Positions 7,724 to 16,186 of a stretch of 64,000 nt of DNA are shown here, piece after piece. A program made the position numbers and the translations under genes. This DNA is from Tautonia marina. Lineage in GTDB: Bacteria > Planctomycetota > Planctomycetia > Isosphaerales > Isosphaeraceae. The stretch lies in contig NZ_WEZF01000025.1 of NCBI RefSeq assembly GCF_009177065.1, positions 1 through 64,000 of the forward strand. The letters are read 5' to 3'. Below the pieces are notes generated by a model that worked only from the letters and a program-made list of their open reading frames with translations, ran no database searches and had not been told where the DNA came from. Position 1 is the first letter of the stretch. The number at the start of each line of letters is the position of its first letter.

Positions 7724-10549
7724 TCAATCCGGCGCGGGCGACTCCAGGACCGGATCGCCCGGTTTCGCGGGGCGTGGTTGATCATCGGGCAGGGGGTAGA
7801 TGATGTCCCCCTGCCCGATTTGATTGCGCGGCAGGACGAAGGCCCCGCGCTGATCCACCGCATCGGGCCCGATGCTGTAGAGCACGATGACCGGCATCCC
7901 GCTCGGCGAGGGTCCGCGCGGGGCCCCCAGCAACCAGTTCAGCGAGCCGATGACGTGCAACGCATCGGTCGATGACCCGACGTAGCCGAACGACTGGCCG
8001 GGCTTGTACGGGTCGTCGGGCAGGCGGTCGAGTTCCGACGGCACGAGGTCCTGGAGCCGGTCGGGCCACTGGCCGTCGTGCTCAAGCTGCCAGGCCCGCA
8101 GGGCGAAGATCTGGACCAGGGCGCGCCGATCGACCTCGTTCTGGTCATTCGCCCGGATCATCGGGGCGAGCATCGGGGGGAGGAGTTGCTCGGCCAGGGG
8201 AGACGCCTCCAGCAGTTGCGCCTCGCGTTGCACACGGTATGGCTCGTAAATCACCGAGCGGAACGGCCCCCGATCCAACCCGATGCGCCAGTCGCCAAGC
8301 ACCGTCCGCAGCACCCGCCGCGCCCGCTCGATCTCCCAGGGGGTGCTGATGGCCCCCGTCCAGGCGGCGATTTCAGGGGTGACGCTCCCCTGAGATCGTG
8401 AAGGCGTGTTGCTCCGTGCCAGGCCATCCCGCAAGGTCTCGCGCGGGAGGTCGAGCGTCTGCTCGGCGACCACCTGCTCGGTCGCGATCACGAGCAGGGG
8501 ATCGGGCGGAGGATCGAGCGCTTGAAACGATTGGAGCGCGTTGCGAAGCAGCTCGGGCGTCTGTCGCTCGCTCATCGCCCAGTTCATCGCCCGGCGCAGA
8601 GTTTGTTCCTCGATGTGTAGGAGGAGGGACGCATTCCTTGCCGTCCGGGGTTCGAACGACTGGCGAGACATGCGAAAGAGGGTGAGCAAATCCTCCCACG
8701 CGCCGTCCATGTCGCCGATCTGCCGGCGTCGATCAGCCACCACTTGGAGGAGTTGGGCCGGTATCACCGGATCGAATTCCGAGTCGCTCCCCCCGAAGGC
8801 AGTGCGCCCGTCCAGCCAACCGAACCGGACGAACGGGCGATTACTGGCGCGTCGGGCAAATTCAATGGCTTCGGCATGAGCAGCGATCCAGGTCTGTGCA
8901 TCGGGTAGGCGATCGAGATCCTCGCTGCTGAGAATCATCGGCCGGCCCATCCCCTCGGCCATCACGCGATCCAACTGGACCGCCCTGAACGCGATCTCGG
9001 CCTTGCGGTAGAGTGGGCCGGCGTCATCCCCCTTGTCTGCCTGGGACACGGTGAGTTGAGAACGAAGATCCGCGGGTAAGGGGCCGGGGTCGGGCATCGA
9101 CCAGGCGCGCAGGCCGACGTACAGGGGGAGCAACGTCCCCACGAACAGAAGCACCAGTCCCCCCAGGCGAAGCCACCGCGACGCCCCCGGCCGGTCGAGC
9201 ATCCAGGGGCCCGTCCAGGCCCACGATACCGCGAGCAAGGCCAGGGGCAAGACGATCGTCCACCGGGGATCGAGCAACCGGATGTCGATCATGATCCCGA
9301 CCGGCACGATCAAGGCCACCAGCAGCACCACGCCGATCAGGGCCGCCGTGATCCCCCGCCGAATCGCCATGCCGCAGAGCAATCCCACCGAGAAGCTCGC
9401 CAGGGTCAGGCCCAGGTAGACCACCGTTGCATCGACCAATTCGAGAGTCGGCCTCGGTCCGACGGCGAGGAGAAACAAGCTTAGGAGAACCCAGATCATC
9501 ATGAGTCCCACCCCCCAGACCGCCAACTTGATCGGCCAGACGATGGCCGGGCGGACCCCGTGATGGGTCAGGAGCAGGAACGACCGGCCACGCTGCTCGG
9601 CGTGGAACACCCCCACGCCCGCCAGCAACGCCACCACGGGGCAGAGGAAGAGCGCCAGGCCGAACGGATCCAGGCCGTAGATCACATCGGCCGCGAGCCA
9701 CCCCAGCACCGGGACCCCCAGGCCCAGCAGCGCCAGGTACTGCCATGCCGATCGCGCCTCCCGCGATGCCTGCCAGGCAAGGCTGGCCAGGGTCCGGGTC
9801 CAGGACGACCCGGAGGAAGCACGAATGGACATGGGATCGCTCGGCGACGCGACGGAGTGTTCCATGCGCGGTGGTTCCGTTCGAACACCACCCCAGGAGC
9901 GATGCGGCGGCCCGGAGGCGAGGAAGATCACTCGGGAGAGTCCGGCAGTGGCAATCGCGATCCACAGTCGGATCGGCGTCGAGGCTGGCATCAAGATCGT
10001 CGGAGTCGATTCGCCAATCACCGGCGCCAGCGCGGGCAAGAGCAGGAGCAAGCAACATGCCGCTACCGCCGCCGCCGCCAGCACGTTCGGCACGAGGGCC
10101 GACCAGAACAATCCCCAACCGATCGCCTCCAGAATCAGAGCAAGCACCAGGGCCAGGGCTCCGAGCGTCGCTCCCATCCCTCCGAGTCGATCGAATGCCC
10201 CGGCACTCACCTGCGTGGCCGCGACCAGCAGCAAGACAAGCGTCAACGCCAGCGACGAGACGACCGCAAACGACGCCTTGGCATCCCAGAGGCGCGCCCT
10301 CGGCGCCGGAAGCGTATCCAGTAGGCGCAAGGTCCCGTTCTCGCGCTCGCCGGCGATCGCGGCCGTCGCAATGGCCAGGGCATACAGGCCGGAGAACAGG
10401 ATCGCGAAACCCCAGATGCTCGTATCGATCCCGTCCTCATTGGGCAAGTAGCGACCGGCCAGCAGAAAGCCGACCAGCGCCATCACCGCGATCGCCACCC
10501 AGGCCGGGCCGAACTGCCGGGCGTCTTTCCACCAGAGCCGAGCAAGCAT
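7724..10549 (-). CDS. ABC-2 type permease fused to a large soluble C-terminal domain
   Basis: A 941-residue protein. Residues 1-485 hold roughly a dozen membrane segments in two halves, with an ABC-2 style GERENGTLRLLDTLP segment after the second helix. Residues 486-941 are soluble, beginning PLPADLRSQLTVSQ, with an alpha-helical body and a C-terminal module (EHDGQWPDRLQDLVPSEL, DDPYKPGQSFGYVGSS) of a kind I associate with planctomycete proteins of unknown role. Start ATG 10549 has GAGGGAGG upstream. It is the third gene of the GntR-ATPase-permease operon (49 bases after the ATPase) and must be that ATPase's membrane partner. The substrate is unknown; drug, peptide or lipid export are all possible. 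The fusion puts a globular domain on a transporter subunit, possibly for sensing or cargo capture. Confidence 0.85.
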   Translation of the reverse strand: MLARLWWKDARQFGPAWVAIAVMALVGFLLAGRYLPNEDGIDTSIWGFAILFSGLYALAIATAAIAGERENGTLRLLDTLPAPRARLWDAKASFAVVSSLALTLVLLLVAATQVSAGAFDRLGGMGATLGALALVLALILEAIGWGLFWSALVPNVLAAAAVAACCLLLLLPALAPVIGESTPTILMPASTPIRLWIAIATAGLSRVIFLASGPPHRSWGGVRTEPPRMEHSVASPSDPMSIRASSGSSWTRTLASLAWQASREARSAWQYLALLGLGVPVLGWLAADVIYGLDPFGLALFLCPVVALLAGVGVFHAEQRGRSFLLLTHHGVRPAIVWPIKLAVWGVGLMMIWVLLSLFLLAVGPRPTLELVDATVVYLGLTLASFSVGLLCGMAIRRGITAALIGVVLLVALIVPVGIMIDIRLLDPRWTIVLPLALLAVSWAWTGPWMLDRPGASRWLRLGGLVLLFVGTLLPLYVGLRAWSMPDPGPLPADLRSQLTVSQADKGDDAGPLYRKAEIAFRAVQLDRVMAEGMGRPMILSSEDLDRLPDAQTWIAAHAEAIEFARRASNRPFVRFGWLDGRTAFGGSDSEFDPVIPAQLLQVVADRRRQIGDMDGAWEDLLTLFRMSRQSFEPRTARNASLLLHIEEQTLRRAMNWAMSERQTPELLRNALQSFQALDPPPDPLLVIATEQVVAEQTLDLPRETLRDGLARSNTPSRSQGSVTPEIAAWTGAISTPWEIERARRVLRTVLGDWRIGLDRGPFRSVIYEPYRVQREAQLLEASPLAEQLLPPMLAPMIRANDQNEVDRRALVQIFALRAWQLEHDGQWPDRLQDLVPSELDRLPDDPYKPGQSFGYVGSSTDALHVIGSLNWLLGAPRGPSPSGMPVIVLYSIGPDAVDQRGAFVLPRNQIGQGDIIYPLPDDQPRPAKPGDPVLESPAPD

Positions 10550-10598
10550 GAGCGGGCCTCCCTCAATCAGGTCAACGTTTGAACAAACAGGAACCCGA

Positions 10599-11561
10599 TC
10601 AGGCCACATGAACCTCGGACGGAGAACCGGTAGGCGTCGGCCGACGCGATCGCATGTAACCAAGATAAATGTCTTCGAGCGTGGGAACTTCGATTTCAAC
10701 CGACTCGACCCCCGGCAAGGCCCGCAGCGCTTCGCAGGCGGCCCGATCACGAGCCCGGACCAGCCAGTGAGCCTGGCGAGGAGCGTCGGCCGCGTCGATC
10801 AGTTCGATGGGCAGATGATCGGGAGGGGCGTCCGGATGGGAACGATCGCCAAAGGTCAGCGCCAGCAAGAAGGTCCGCGACCGAAGCTGATCGAGCGGCT
10901 CGGCCAGCAGCAGCTTCCCGCCGTGGATCAGGGCCACGTGGCTCGCCACCCGCTCCACCTCGGCAAGCTGATGGCTGGAGAGCAAGACCGTGCGGCCCGA
11001 CCCGGCCAGGTCCACCATCTGCTCCAAAAACTCGCGGCGGACCATCACATCCAGGCCCGAGGTCGGTTCGTCAAGGATCAACAACCCCGGATCGCCCGCC
11101 AGGGCGAGCGAGAGGCTGACCTTGGCCCGCATTCCCTTGGACAAGGTCTTGATCTTGCGAGTTGGGGGCAGGGCGAATCCCCGGATCAGGTCGTTGAACC
11201 GCGACTCATACCCGACCGACCCACCGGGGCCTTCGGTGTGGAACCCGGCGGCAAACCAGCCGATCTCGGCCGGGGTCATCCAGTCGTAAAGGGCCGGGAC
11301 CTCGGGCACGTAGCCAACGCGGCGCCGCACGGCCAGGCCCTCTCGGCTCGGGTCGAGCCCCAGCACGCGGGTCTGGCCGGCGTCGGGGGCGAGCAGGCCG
11401 AGCAGAACCTGAATGGTCGTCGTCTTGCCCGCGCCGTTCTCGCCCAGCAGGCCGAAGACCGCCCCCTCGGGCACGTCGAGCGAGAGGTCATAAACCGCCG
11501 TCACTCCTCGGAATTGCTTCACGAGGCGATCGATTCGGATGGCCGCATCCTGTTGCGTCAT
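10599..11561 (-). CDS. ABC transporter ATP-binding protein
   Basis: A 320-residue CcmA/YhaQ-like nucleotide-binding subunit. Walker A is GENGAGKTT (residues 40-48), the Q-loop region is VGYVPEVPALYDWMT, the signature is LSKGMRAKVSLSLAL, Walker B is LLILDEPTSGLD, and the H-loop is LLSSHQ. After the ATPase core (about 1-225) comes the usual ABC-2 C-terminal extension (about 225-320). Its start overlaps the end of the GntR gene by four bases (ATGA), indicating translational coupling, and the permease follows. It energises the permease encoded at 7724-10549. The GKT and DEP motifs are intact, so it should be active. Confidence 0.93.
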   Translation of the reverse strand: MTQQDAAIRIDRLVKQFRGVTAVYDLSLDVPEGAVFGLLGENGAGKTTTIQVLLGLLAPDAGQTRVLGLDPSREGLAVRRRVGYVPEVPALYDWMTPAEIGWFAAGFHTEGPGGSVGYESRFNDLIRGFALPPTRKIKTLSKGMRAKVSLSLALAGDPGLLILDEPTSGLDVMVRREFLEQMVDLAGSGRTVLLSSHQLAEVERVASHVALIHGGKLLLAEPLDQLRSRTFLLALTFGDRSHPDAPPDHLPIELIDAADAPRQAHWLVRARDRAACEALRALPGVESVEIEVPTLEDIYLGYMRSRRPTPTGSPSEVHVA

Positions 11562-11968
11562 GACTGTGCCCCCTCGTGTTTGGCCGCGATGCCGGACTCA
11601 CGCCACTGGTCGTGCAAGATCCGTTCAATTTCCGATGGTTCCAGCCCGCTCCGCCTCGCCTCGTCGATCGCCGCTCGGAGGCGATCGCGGACGTAGGCCC
11701 GGCGGGACGCCTGGCAACGCTCGGGAGCCTCGGCGGTCACGCTCAGGCCGGTGCCTCGAACCGCATCGAGCAGCCCTTCGGCCTGAAGCTCCCGATAGGC
11801 CCGCGCCACCGTGTTCGGATTGACCACCAACTGCTTCGCCAGTTCGCGGACGGAAGGGACCAGCTCACCCGGCCGCAAAGCCCCAGACGCCACCGCGAAC
11901 CGCACCCGATCGGCAATCTGAGCGTAAATTGCCCGATCATCCCCCGGGATCAGGCCGAGTAAGAGCAT
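11558..11968 (-). CDS. GntR family (YtrA-type) transcriptional regulator
   Basis: A 136-residue regulator with an N-terminal winged helix (about residues 8-75: YAQIADRVRFAVASG, LVPSVRELAKQLVVNPNTVARAYRELQAEGLL) and a short helical C-terminal part (about 85-130). The short effector region is typical of the YtrA subfamily, which controls adjacent ABC transporter genes and usually represses its own operon. It is the first gene of a three-gene operon and overlaps the ATPase gene by four bases. GGAGGG lies about eleven bases upstream of the ATG at 11968. A strong promoter match sits at 12009-12037 and the short leader carries a GTGT...ACAC pair that could be its operator. Confidence 0.92.
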   Translation of the reverse strand: MLLLGLIPGDDRAIYAQIADRVRFAVASGALRPGELVPSVRELAKQLVVNPNTVARAYRELQAEGLLDAVRGTGLSVTAEAPERCQASRRAYVRDRLRAAIDEARRSGLEPSEIERILHDQWRESGIAAKHEGAQS

Positions 11969-12008
11969 CGCTCAGGCCCTCCGTTCTGGTGTATTATTGA
12001 ACTCACAC

Positions 12009-12037
12009 ACTATAGCGCCGACGCGGCCGTGAATCAA
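12009..12037 (-). promoter_or_regulatory. Sigma70-like promoter of the GntR-ABC operon
   Basis: On the minus strand, TTGATT (12032-12037) is separated by exactly 17 bases from TATAGT (12009-12014), about 40 bases before the regulator start codon. Just downstream is GTGTGTGAGTTCAATAATAC then AC, a GTGT/ACAC pair around an AT-richer centre that is a plausible autoregulatory operator. Hexamers were matched by eye. Confidence 0.7.
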
Positions 12038-12109
12038 GGGGGAATTCGAGCGGGGGGTTTTCGTTACCCGGATCGAATCGGTTCGGAACAAAGGCTTATC
12101 TTCATTTTT

Positions 12110-12832
12110 TCAATCAAACGAGACCGGTGAATCCGGTGCAAGTTTCTGGGACGGAGGGAGCGACCGAGGGGATTCCTGGGCTGATCGGGGCGTTCGCTCG
12201 GTCAGAATACGCCCTTGCTCCAGCCGGAACCGACAGTCGGCGAGGAGGTCGGCTTCCTCTGGGTTGTGAGTCACATGCAGGGTGGTGACCCGTGTCGTGC
12301 GCTGGATGGTTTGAAGCAGTTCGATTTGTTGCGATCGCGTCTCGGCATCGAGCGCGCTGAGCGGTTCGTCAAGACACAACACCCGAGGTTGAAAGGAAAG
12401 GGCTCTCCCGATCGCGACGCGCTGACGTTCGCCACCGCTGAGCCCTCGGGGCAAGCGATCGAGCAGGTGGGCGATCCCCAGCAGTTCCGCCAGCAACTCC
12501 ACGCGCTGGCGGATCTGGATCGAACCGACTCGGCGGATCTGGAGCGCGAATTCCAGGTGTTCTCGAACCGTCATGCCGGCGAACAGGGCCCCATCCTGGG
12601 GAACATAGCCGACCCCCCTCGCGGCCGGATTCTGATAAGTCACCTCGGCCCCATGCAGCAGAATGCGCCCCCCATGAACCTTCCGCAGACCGATGATTGC
12701 CTCCAGGATCGTGGTTTTCCCGCATCCGGTTCGCCCCATCAACACCCCGTAATCTCCTGAGGGAACCTCAAGAGACACGTCCTGCAACCGAAAGGCTCCG
12801 GCACGAATGCAGAGGCGATCAATCGTAATCAT
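12110..12832 (-). CDS. ModC-like ABC importer ATPase
   Basis: A 240-residue ABC ATPase of the molybdate/tungstate/sulfate importer type. Walker A GRTGCGKTT lies near residue 33, followed by Q-loop VGYVPQDGALF, signature LSGGERQRVAIGRAL, Walker B VLCLDEPLSALD and H-loop LHVTHN. It ends about 30 residues after the ATPase core, so the C-terminal Mop-like regulatory domain of classical ModC is absent. It follows the ModB-like permease by 43 bases and is the last gene of the six-gene cluster that starts at 18868. It should power import of the ligand bound by the tandem binding protein. The ribosome site is weak, so coupling or leaderless re-initiation is possible. Confidence 0.9.
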   Translation of the reverse strand: MITIDRLCIRAGAFRLQDVSLEVPSGDYGVLMGRTGCGKTTILEAIIGLRKVHGGRILLHGAEVTYQNPAARGVGYVPQDGALFAGMTVREHLEFALQIRRVGSIQIRQRVELLAELLGIAHLLDRLPRGLSGGERQRVAIGRALSFQPRVLCLDEPLSALDAETRSQQIELLQTIQRTTRVTTLHVTHNPEEADLLADCRFRLEQGRILTERTPRSAQESPRSLPPSQKLAPDSPVSFD

Positions 12833-12875
12833 GCAACACCACGTCCGCGAACCAGAAAAAGGCCACCTCGCAAGC

Positions 12876-13799
12876 TCATCGCGTGAATCCGGCCGCGTTG
12901 TGGTCGCCCCAGAGCCGGGTCACGGCGAGGACGGCAATGGCCACCGCGACCATGATCAACGAGACGGCCACCGCCATTTCCAGGTCACCGACGTTCATCT
13001 CCAGGAAGACGGTCGTGGAGAGGACCTCGGTTTTCATCCGGGTCGCCCCGGCGAAAATCAGCAAGGGGCCGAACTCACCAAGCGATCGCGCCCACGCCAG
13101 CGTAAACGCCGTCATCATTCCGCGTCCGGCTTCGGGCAGGACCACCCGGCTGAATGCCTGGGCCCGGCTGCATCCCAGGGCAATCGCAACAGCCTCACAA
13201 CGCGGGTCAATTTGATCAAACGTTGCCTTCATCGTCCGCACGGCAAAGGCCGCGGCCACGGAAAATTGGGCCAGGATGACTGCGGGAATCTGATACACCA
13301 CCGATCGTGCCACGAGGGAAAATGGCGGAAACTGAAAAAGGATCAACAGGCTCAGTCCAATCACCAACGGGGGCAGAATAATCGGGATATCCAGAATTGC
13401 ATCCAACACCCGACGTCCCGGAAACCGATGCCGCGCGATCAAGTAACCCAGCGGCACCGCCACGAGGACCGACAGCACTGCGGACAGGGTGCAGGAGATC
13501 AGGCTCAGCCAGATCGAATAACGAATCTTCGGATCGGCCAGGGCCCTACCGATCGGTCCCTCACGCCAGAAGCCGTCCCAAAGACTTGAAGAATCCGTCA
13601 TCGCCCGCGATGTTTGCTGCGCCATGTAGGTGCCGTCAGCCAGCAGCATGGCAACAATCAGGATCACATACGTGGACCCGATGAAGCTCAGGGCGAGAAA
13701 AAAACCCAGGTTCGCCACGATCAGGCTCATCGCTCCCGGTTGCCGCCCCAGGGGTGAACCCTCCCCATGAACCCGAGCGGCCGTCGGCTCAATCGACAC
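12876..13799 (-). CDS. ModB/TupB-like ABC importer permease
   Basis: Up to 307 residues with about six membrane segments. The EAA loop (EAVAIALGCSRAQAFSRVVL) that docks on the ATPase is clear, and the IPIILPPLVIGLSLLILF segment is characteristic of molybdate/tungstate/sulfate permeases. The longest frame starts with GTG at 13799 and overlaps the binding-protein gene by 11 bases; the internal ATG at 13730, preceded by GGGAG and starting MSLIVANLGFFLAL, is an equally good start and would remove 23 hydrophilic residues. Partners are the binding protein upstream and the ATPase downstream. The substrate cannot be read from the permease; the odd binding protein suggests it may not be molybdate. Confidence 0.9.
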   Translation of the reverse strand: MSIEPTAARVHGEGSPLGRQPGAMSLIVANLGFFLALSFIGSTYVILIVAMLLADGTYMAQQTSRAMTDSSSLWDGFWREGPIGRALADPKIRYSIWLSLISCTLSAVLSVLVAVPLGYLIARHRFPGRRVLDAILDIPIILPPLVIGLSLLILFQFPPFSLVARSVVYQIPAVILAQFSVAAAFAVRTMKATFDQIDPRCEAVAIALGCSRAQAFSRVVLPEAGRGMMTAFTLAWARSLGEFGPLLIFAGATRMKTEVLSTTVFLEMNVGDLEMAVAVSLIMVAVAIAVLAVTRLWGDHNAAGFTR

Positions 13800-15444
13800 G
13801 AGCAGCGTCCTCGGCTTCAGGGGTGGTGGCGATCGGTGAGGGGCGATTCAGCAGGAACTCGAACCCGGCCGCCGTGAAGGCTTCGGGGCTGGACGTCACC
13901 CGATTGTAGAGGCGCCGGGAGAGGGCCTTGTGATCGCTGTTCCGAGCAATGCTCAGGGGTTGAATCGCCTGGTTCAACGTGGAATCGATCCGAACCACGT
14001 CGATGGCATCCTGGCTTGCCAGGGTGTCGCAATGATAGGCAATGGCGGCATCGACGTGGCCGGTCACCACATCGGGAACAAGCAAGGCGGACGACGACTT
14101 CTCGACGACGACCTCGCCCGGCTGCCCTTGCTTCTCCTTGAGCCGATCGTAGAGTCCTTCCCTGGCGAGCAGGCGGCGAGTCAAGGCGCCGATGGTACAC
14201 TGGTCGGGCTGGCCGACGGCAACGCGAACCCCAGGCTCAAGCAGGTTGTCAAGCGTGGAGACCTTCGTGTTTCCTTTCGGAACGACGATCACGATCTCAG
14301 TCGACGACACCGAAGCGGCATCCTGAAACCATTCCTTGACGTTTTCCAGATAGTACTCATCGCACGCCATGTAAATATCAGGAAAGCCAAGATCAGTCCG
14401 CTGATCGTCGATCGTCTTCATGCGGCCGGTGAGAATGCCACAACCGTCGTAGATCGTGTTCACCTCGACCCCTTCCCGGGCGGCAAACTCCTGAACGATC
14501 GTCTCAACGGCCTTGCGATTCACGGCGCCGCAGAAAAAGGTAATTTGCGGCCGATCGGCCCAGACGTCTCCCTCAACGGGTTGCAAACCGGCCTCCTTGA
14601 ACACCGGCAAGCCGCGATCGCGGGCCGTCAGATACCGAGCGAACTTCAGGGCAGCGGTTGGCTGTCGAGAGGCGTGCAAAACGGCCACACTGACGAGGTT
14701 GGGCGGCCCATCCAGCTCGGGCAGGGAAATCGGGTCCAAATCGTCGCGATAGCCGGAGGCCTTTGCGGTGAAGTCCCAGACGATCCCCACATCGGCCGCG
14801 CCCACTTTCACGTCGTTGGCCACGTCGTTTACTGTCGGCTTGAAGACGCCAGAGCGTGTGACCTGCTCCTCCAGACGATCCCACCGCGTCCCTTCGCCGT
14901 CGGCCTGTCCTTCGAGGACCTGACGTACTGCTCGACCAACCGCGGCCTGATCGGGGCTGGGCATCGAAACGGTCAGATCGTCCCGGAGGAGGTCGTCGAA
15001 CGACTCGACCCCCTTGGGGTTTCCTTCACGCACGACGACCACGAGACGCATCTCGGCGATCGGCAGCACCTCGGCCGCCAGACCACGATCGACCGCCTCT
15101 TGCGTGTAGAAATCATCACCCGCGAGATAGAGGTCGGCGGAGTCGAATTTGTTGATCTCGATCTGATTGAGCAAGGTATTCGAGCCGCCGTACTGCAAGT
15201 CCACCTCGACCCCGGTTTCGTCGGTATAGGCTCGGGCAACGCGTTCGACGGGCTCTCGGAGTCCGGCGGCGCAGAACATGGTGATGCGATCGGCGGCGGG
15301 TTCCTCGCCCGGCCCACCCATCCAGAGAAGGCCGATCAGGGCGGCAATCAGGGCCACGGCTCCCAGTACCAACCCCCAGAGACTGCTGATTCGACCCCAT
15401 CGACCGCGATGACCAGCATCAGAACGGCATCTCACAGGACCCAT
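13789..15444 (-). CDS. Membrane-anchored tandem solute-binding protein with Cys-lined second domain
   Basis: A 551-residue protein: an N-terminal membrane anchor or uncleaved signal (residues 19-42), then two complete ModA-like type II binding domains, about 53-290 and 300-535. In both, the five ligand-loop regions can be aligned to ModA. Domain 1 has FCAAG, YGGSNT, LAGDD, SPDQAA and VWDFT. Domain 2 has cysteine in every loop: FFCGAV (C305), DGCGIL (C335), MACDEY (C361), PDQCTIG (C416) and YHCDTL (C472), and no other cysteine. That suggests a thiolate ligand site or disulfide chemistry. It overlaps the permease gene downstream and follows the LolD-type ATPase gene by 58 bases. The ATG at 15444, after GAGTGAGG, avoids overlap with the preceding gene. 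Confidence 0.85.
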   Translation of the reverse strand: MGPVRCRSDAGHRGRWGRISSLWGLVLGAVALIAALIGLLWMGGPGEEPAADRITMFCAAGLREPVERVARAYTDETGVEVDLQYGGSNTLLNQIEINKFDSADLYLAGDDFYTQEAVDRGLAAEVLPIAEMRLVVVVREGNPKGVESFDDLLRDDLTVSMPSPDQAAVGRAVRQVLEGQADGEGTRWDRLEEQVTRSGVFKPTVNDVANDVKVGAADVGIVWDFTAKASGYRDDLDPISLPELDGPPNLVSVAVLHASRQPTAALKFARYLTARDRGLPVFKEAGLQPVEGDVWADRPQITFFCGAVNRKAVETIVQEFAAREGVEVNTIYDGCGILTGRMKTIDDQRTDLGFPDIYMACDEYYLENVKEWFQDAASVSSTEIVIVVPKGNTKVSTLDNLLEPGVRVAVGQPDQCTIGALTRRLLAREGLYDRLKEKQGQPGEVVVEKSSSALLVPDVVTGHVDAAIAYHCDTLASQDAIDVVRIDSTLNQAIQPLSIARNSDHKALSRRLYNRVTSSPEAFTAAGFEFLLNRPSPIATTPEAEDAARVD

Positions 15445-15502
15445 GACCTCACTCACCAGGAGAAGGAATATCAAGATGAAAACGCGGACGCCTGCCGATC
15501 CA

Positions 15503-16177
15503 TCAGGCGATCGCCGACTCGGAGACTCGGGAGCCATCTTGCATTCGGATCTCGAGATCCGCGTGTTCCGCCGCCAGCGGGTCGTGAGTGACCAGCAAGA
15601 CCCCGCCGCCTTGCTTGGCGAAATCGACCAGCACACTGAGCACGATGTCGGCGTTCTCTCGGTCGAGGTTGCCGGTCGGCTCGTCGGCCAGAATCAGGCT
15701 TGGGCGATTCAGCAACGCACGAGCCAGAGCGGTGCGCTGGCGTTCTCCGCTACTCAGCTCGACGGGCAGGTGATCGCGACGAGAAGCAAGGCCGAAGCGC
15801 TCGATCAACTCCTCGGCCCGACCACGAGCCCCCTCGGTGGCGTTGGCAAGCGTCGGGGCGAGCACATTGTCGAGGACGCTCAGATACGGCACCAGGTGAA
15901 ACTGCTGGAAGACGAACCCGAGATGACGCGCCCGGAACACGGCCCTCGCGTCAGGCGAAAGGGCGTACGGATCCTCTCCGTTCACCAGAACCGAGCCACG
16001 ATCCGGGCGCAGCAAGCCGCCGGCCATCAACAACAAGGTCGATTTGCCGCAGCCGCTTGGGCCGCGAACGGCGAGGAACTGGCCGGGCTCGATCGCGAGC
16101 GAGACCTCCTGGACGGCCCGGACGGTCCCCTGCGGCCCTCGAAACGACTTGCTGACATCGGTCATGGAAAGCAACAT
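15503..16177 (-). CDS. LolD/MacB-type ABC ATPase
   Basis: A 224-residue ATPase of the LolD/MacB/FtsE class: Walker A GPSGCGKST near residue 40, LGFVFQQFHLVPYLSV Q-loop with the class-specific QQF, signature LSSGERQRTALARAL, Walker B LILADEPTGNLD, and H-loop LLVTHD. This class works with FtsX-like permeases by mechanotransmission (lipoprotein release, efflux or cell-wall control) rather than classic substrate translocation. The FtsX-type permease gene is immediately upstream and ends one base before an alternative GTG start at 16186; I prefer the ATG at 16177, which follows GAGTGG. The binding-protein gene comes next. Confidence 0.92.
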   Translation of the reverse strand: MLLSMTDVSKSFRGPQGTVRAVQEVSLAIEPGQFLAVRGPSGCGKSTLLLMAGGLLRPDRGSVLVNGEDPYALSPDARAVFRARHLGFVFQQFHLVPYLSVLDNVLAPTLANATEGARGRAEELIERFGLASRRDHLPVELSSGERQRTALARALLNRPSLILADEPTGNLDRENADIVLSVLVDFAKQGGGVLLVTHDPLAAEHADLEIRMQDGSRVSESAIA

Positions 16178-16186
16178 GAGCACCAC

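Noticed and set aside
12110-15444. Calling the importer a molybdate transporter (modABC)
   Set aside because: Family resemblance is real, but the tandem binding protein has cysteines at the ligand loops and the ATPase lacks the Mop domain, so no gene symbols were assigned.
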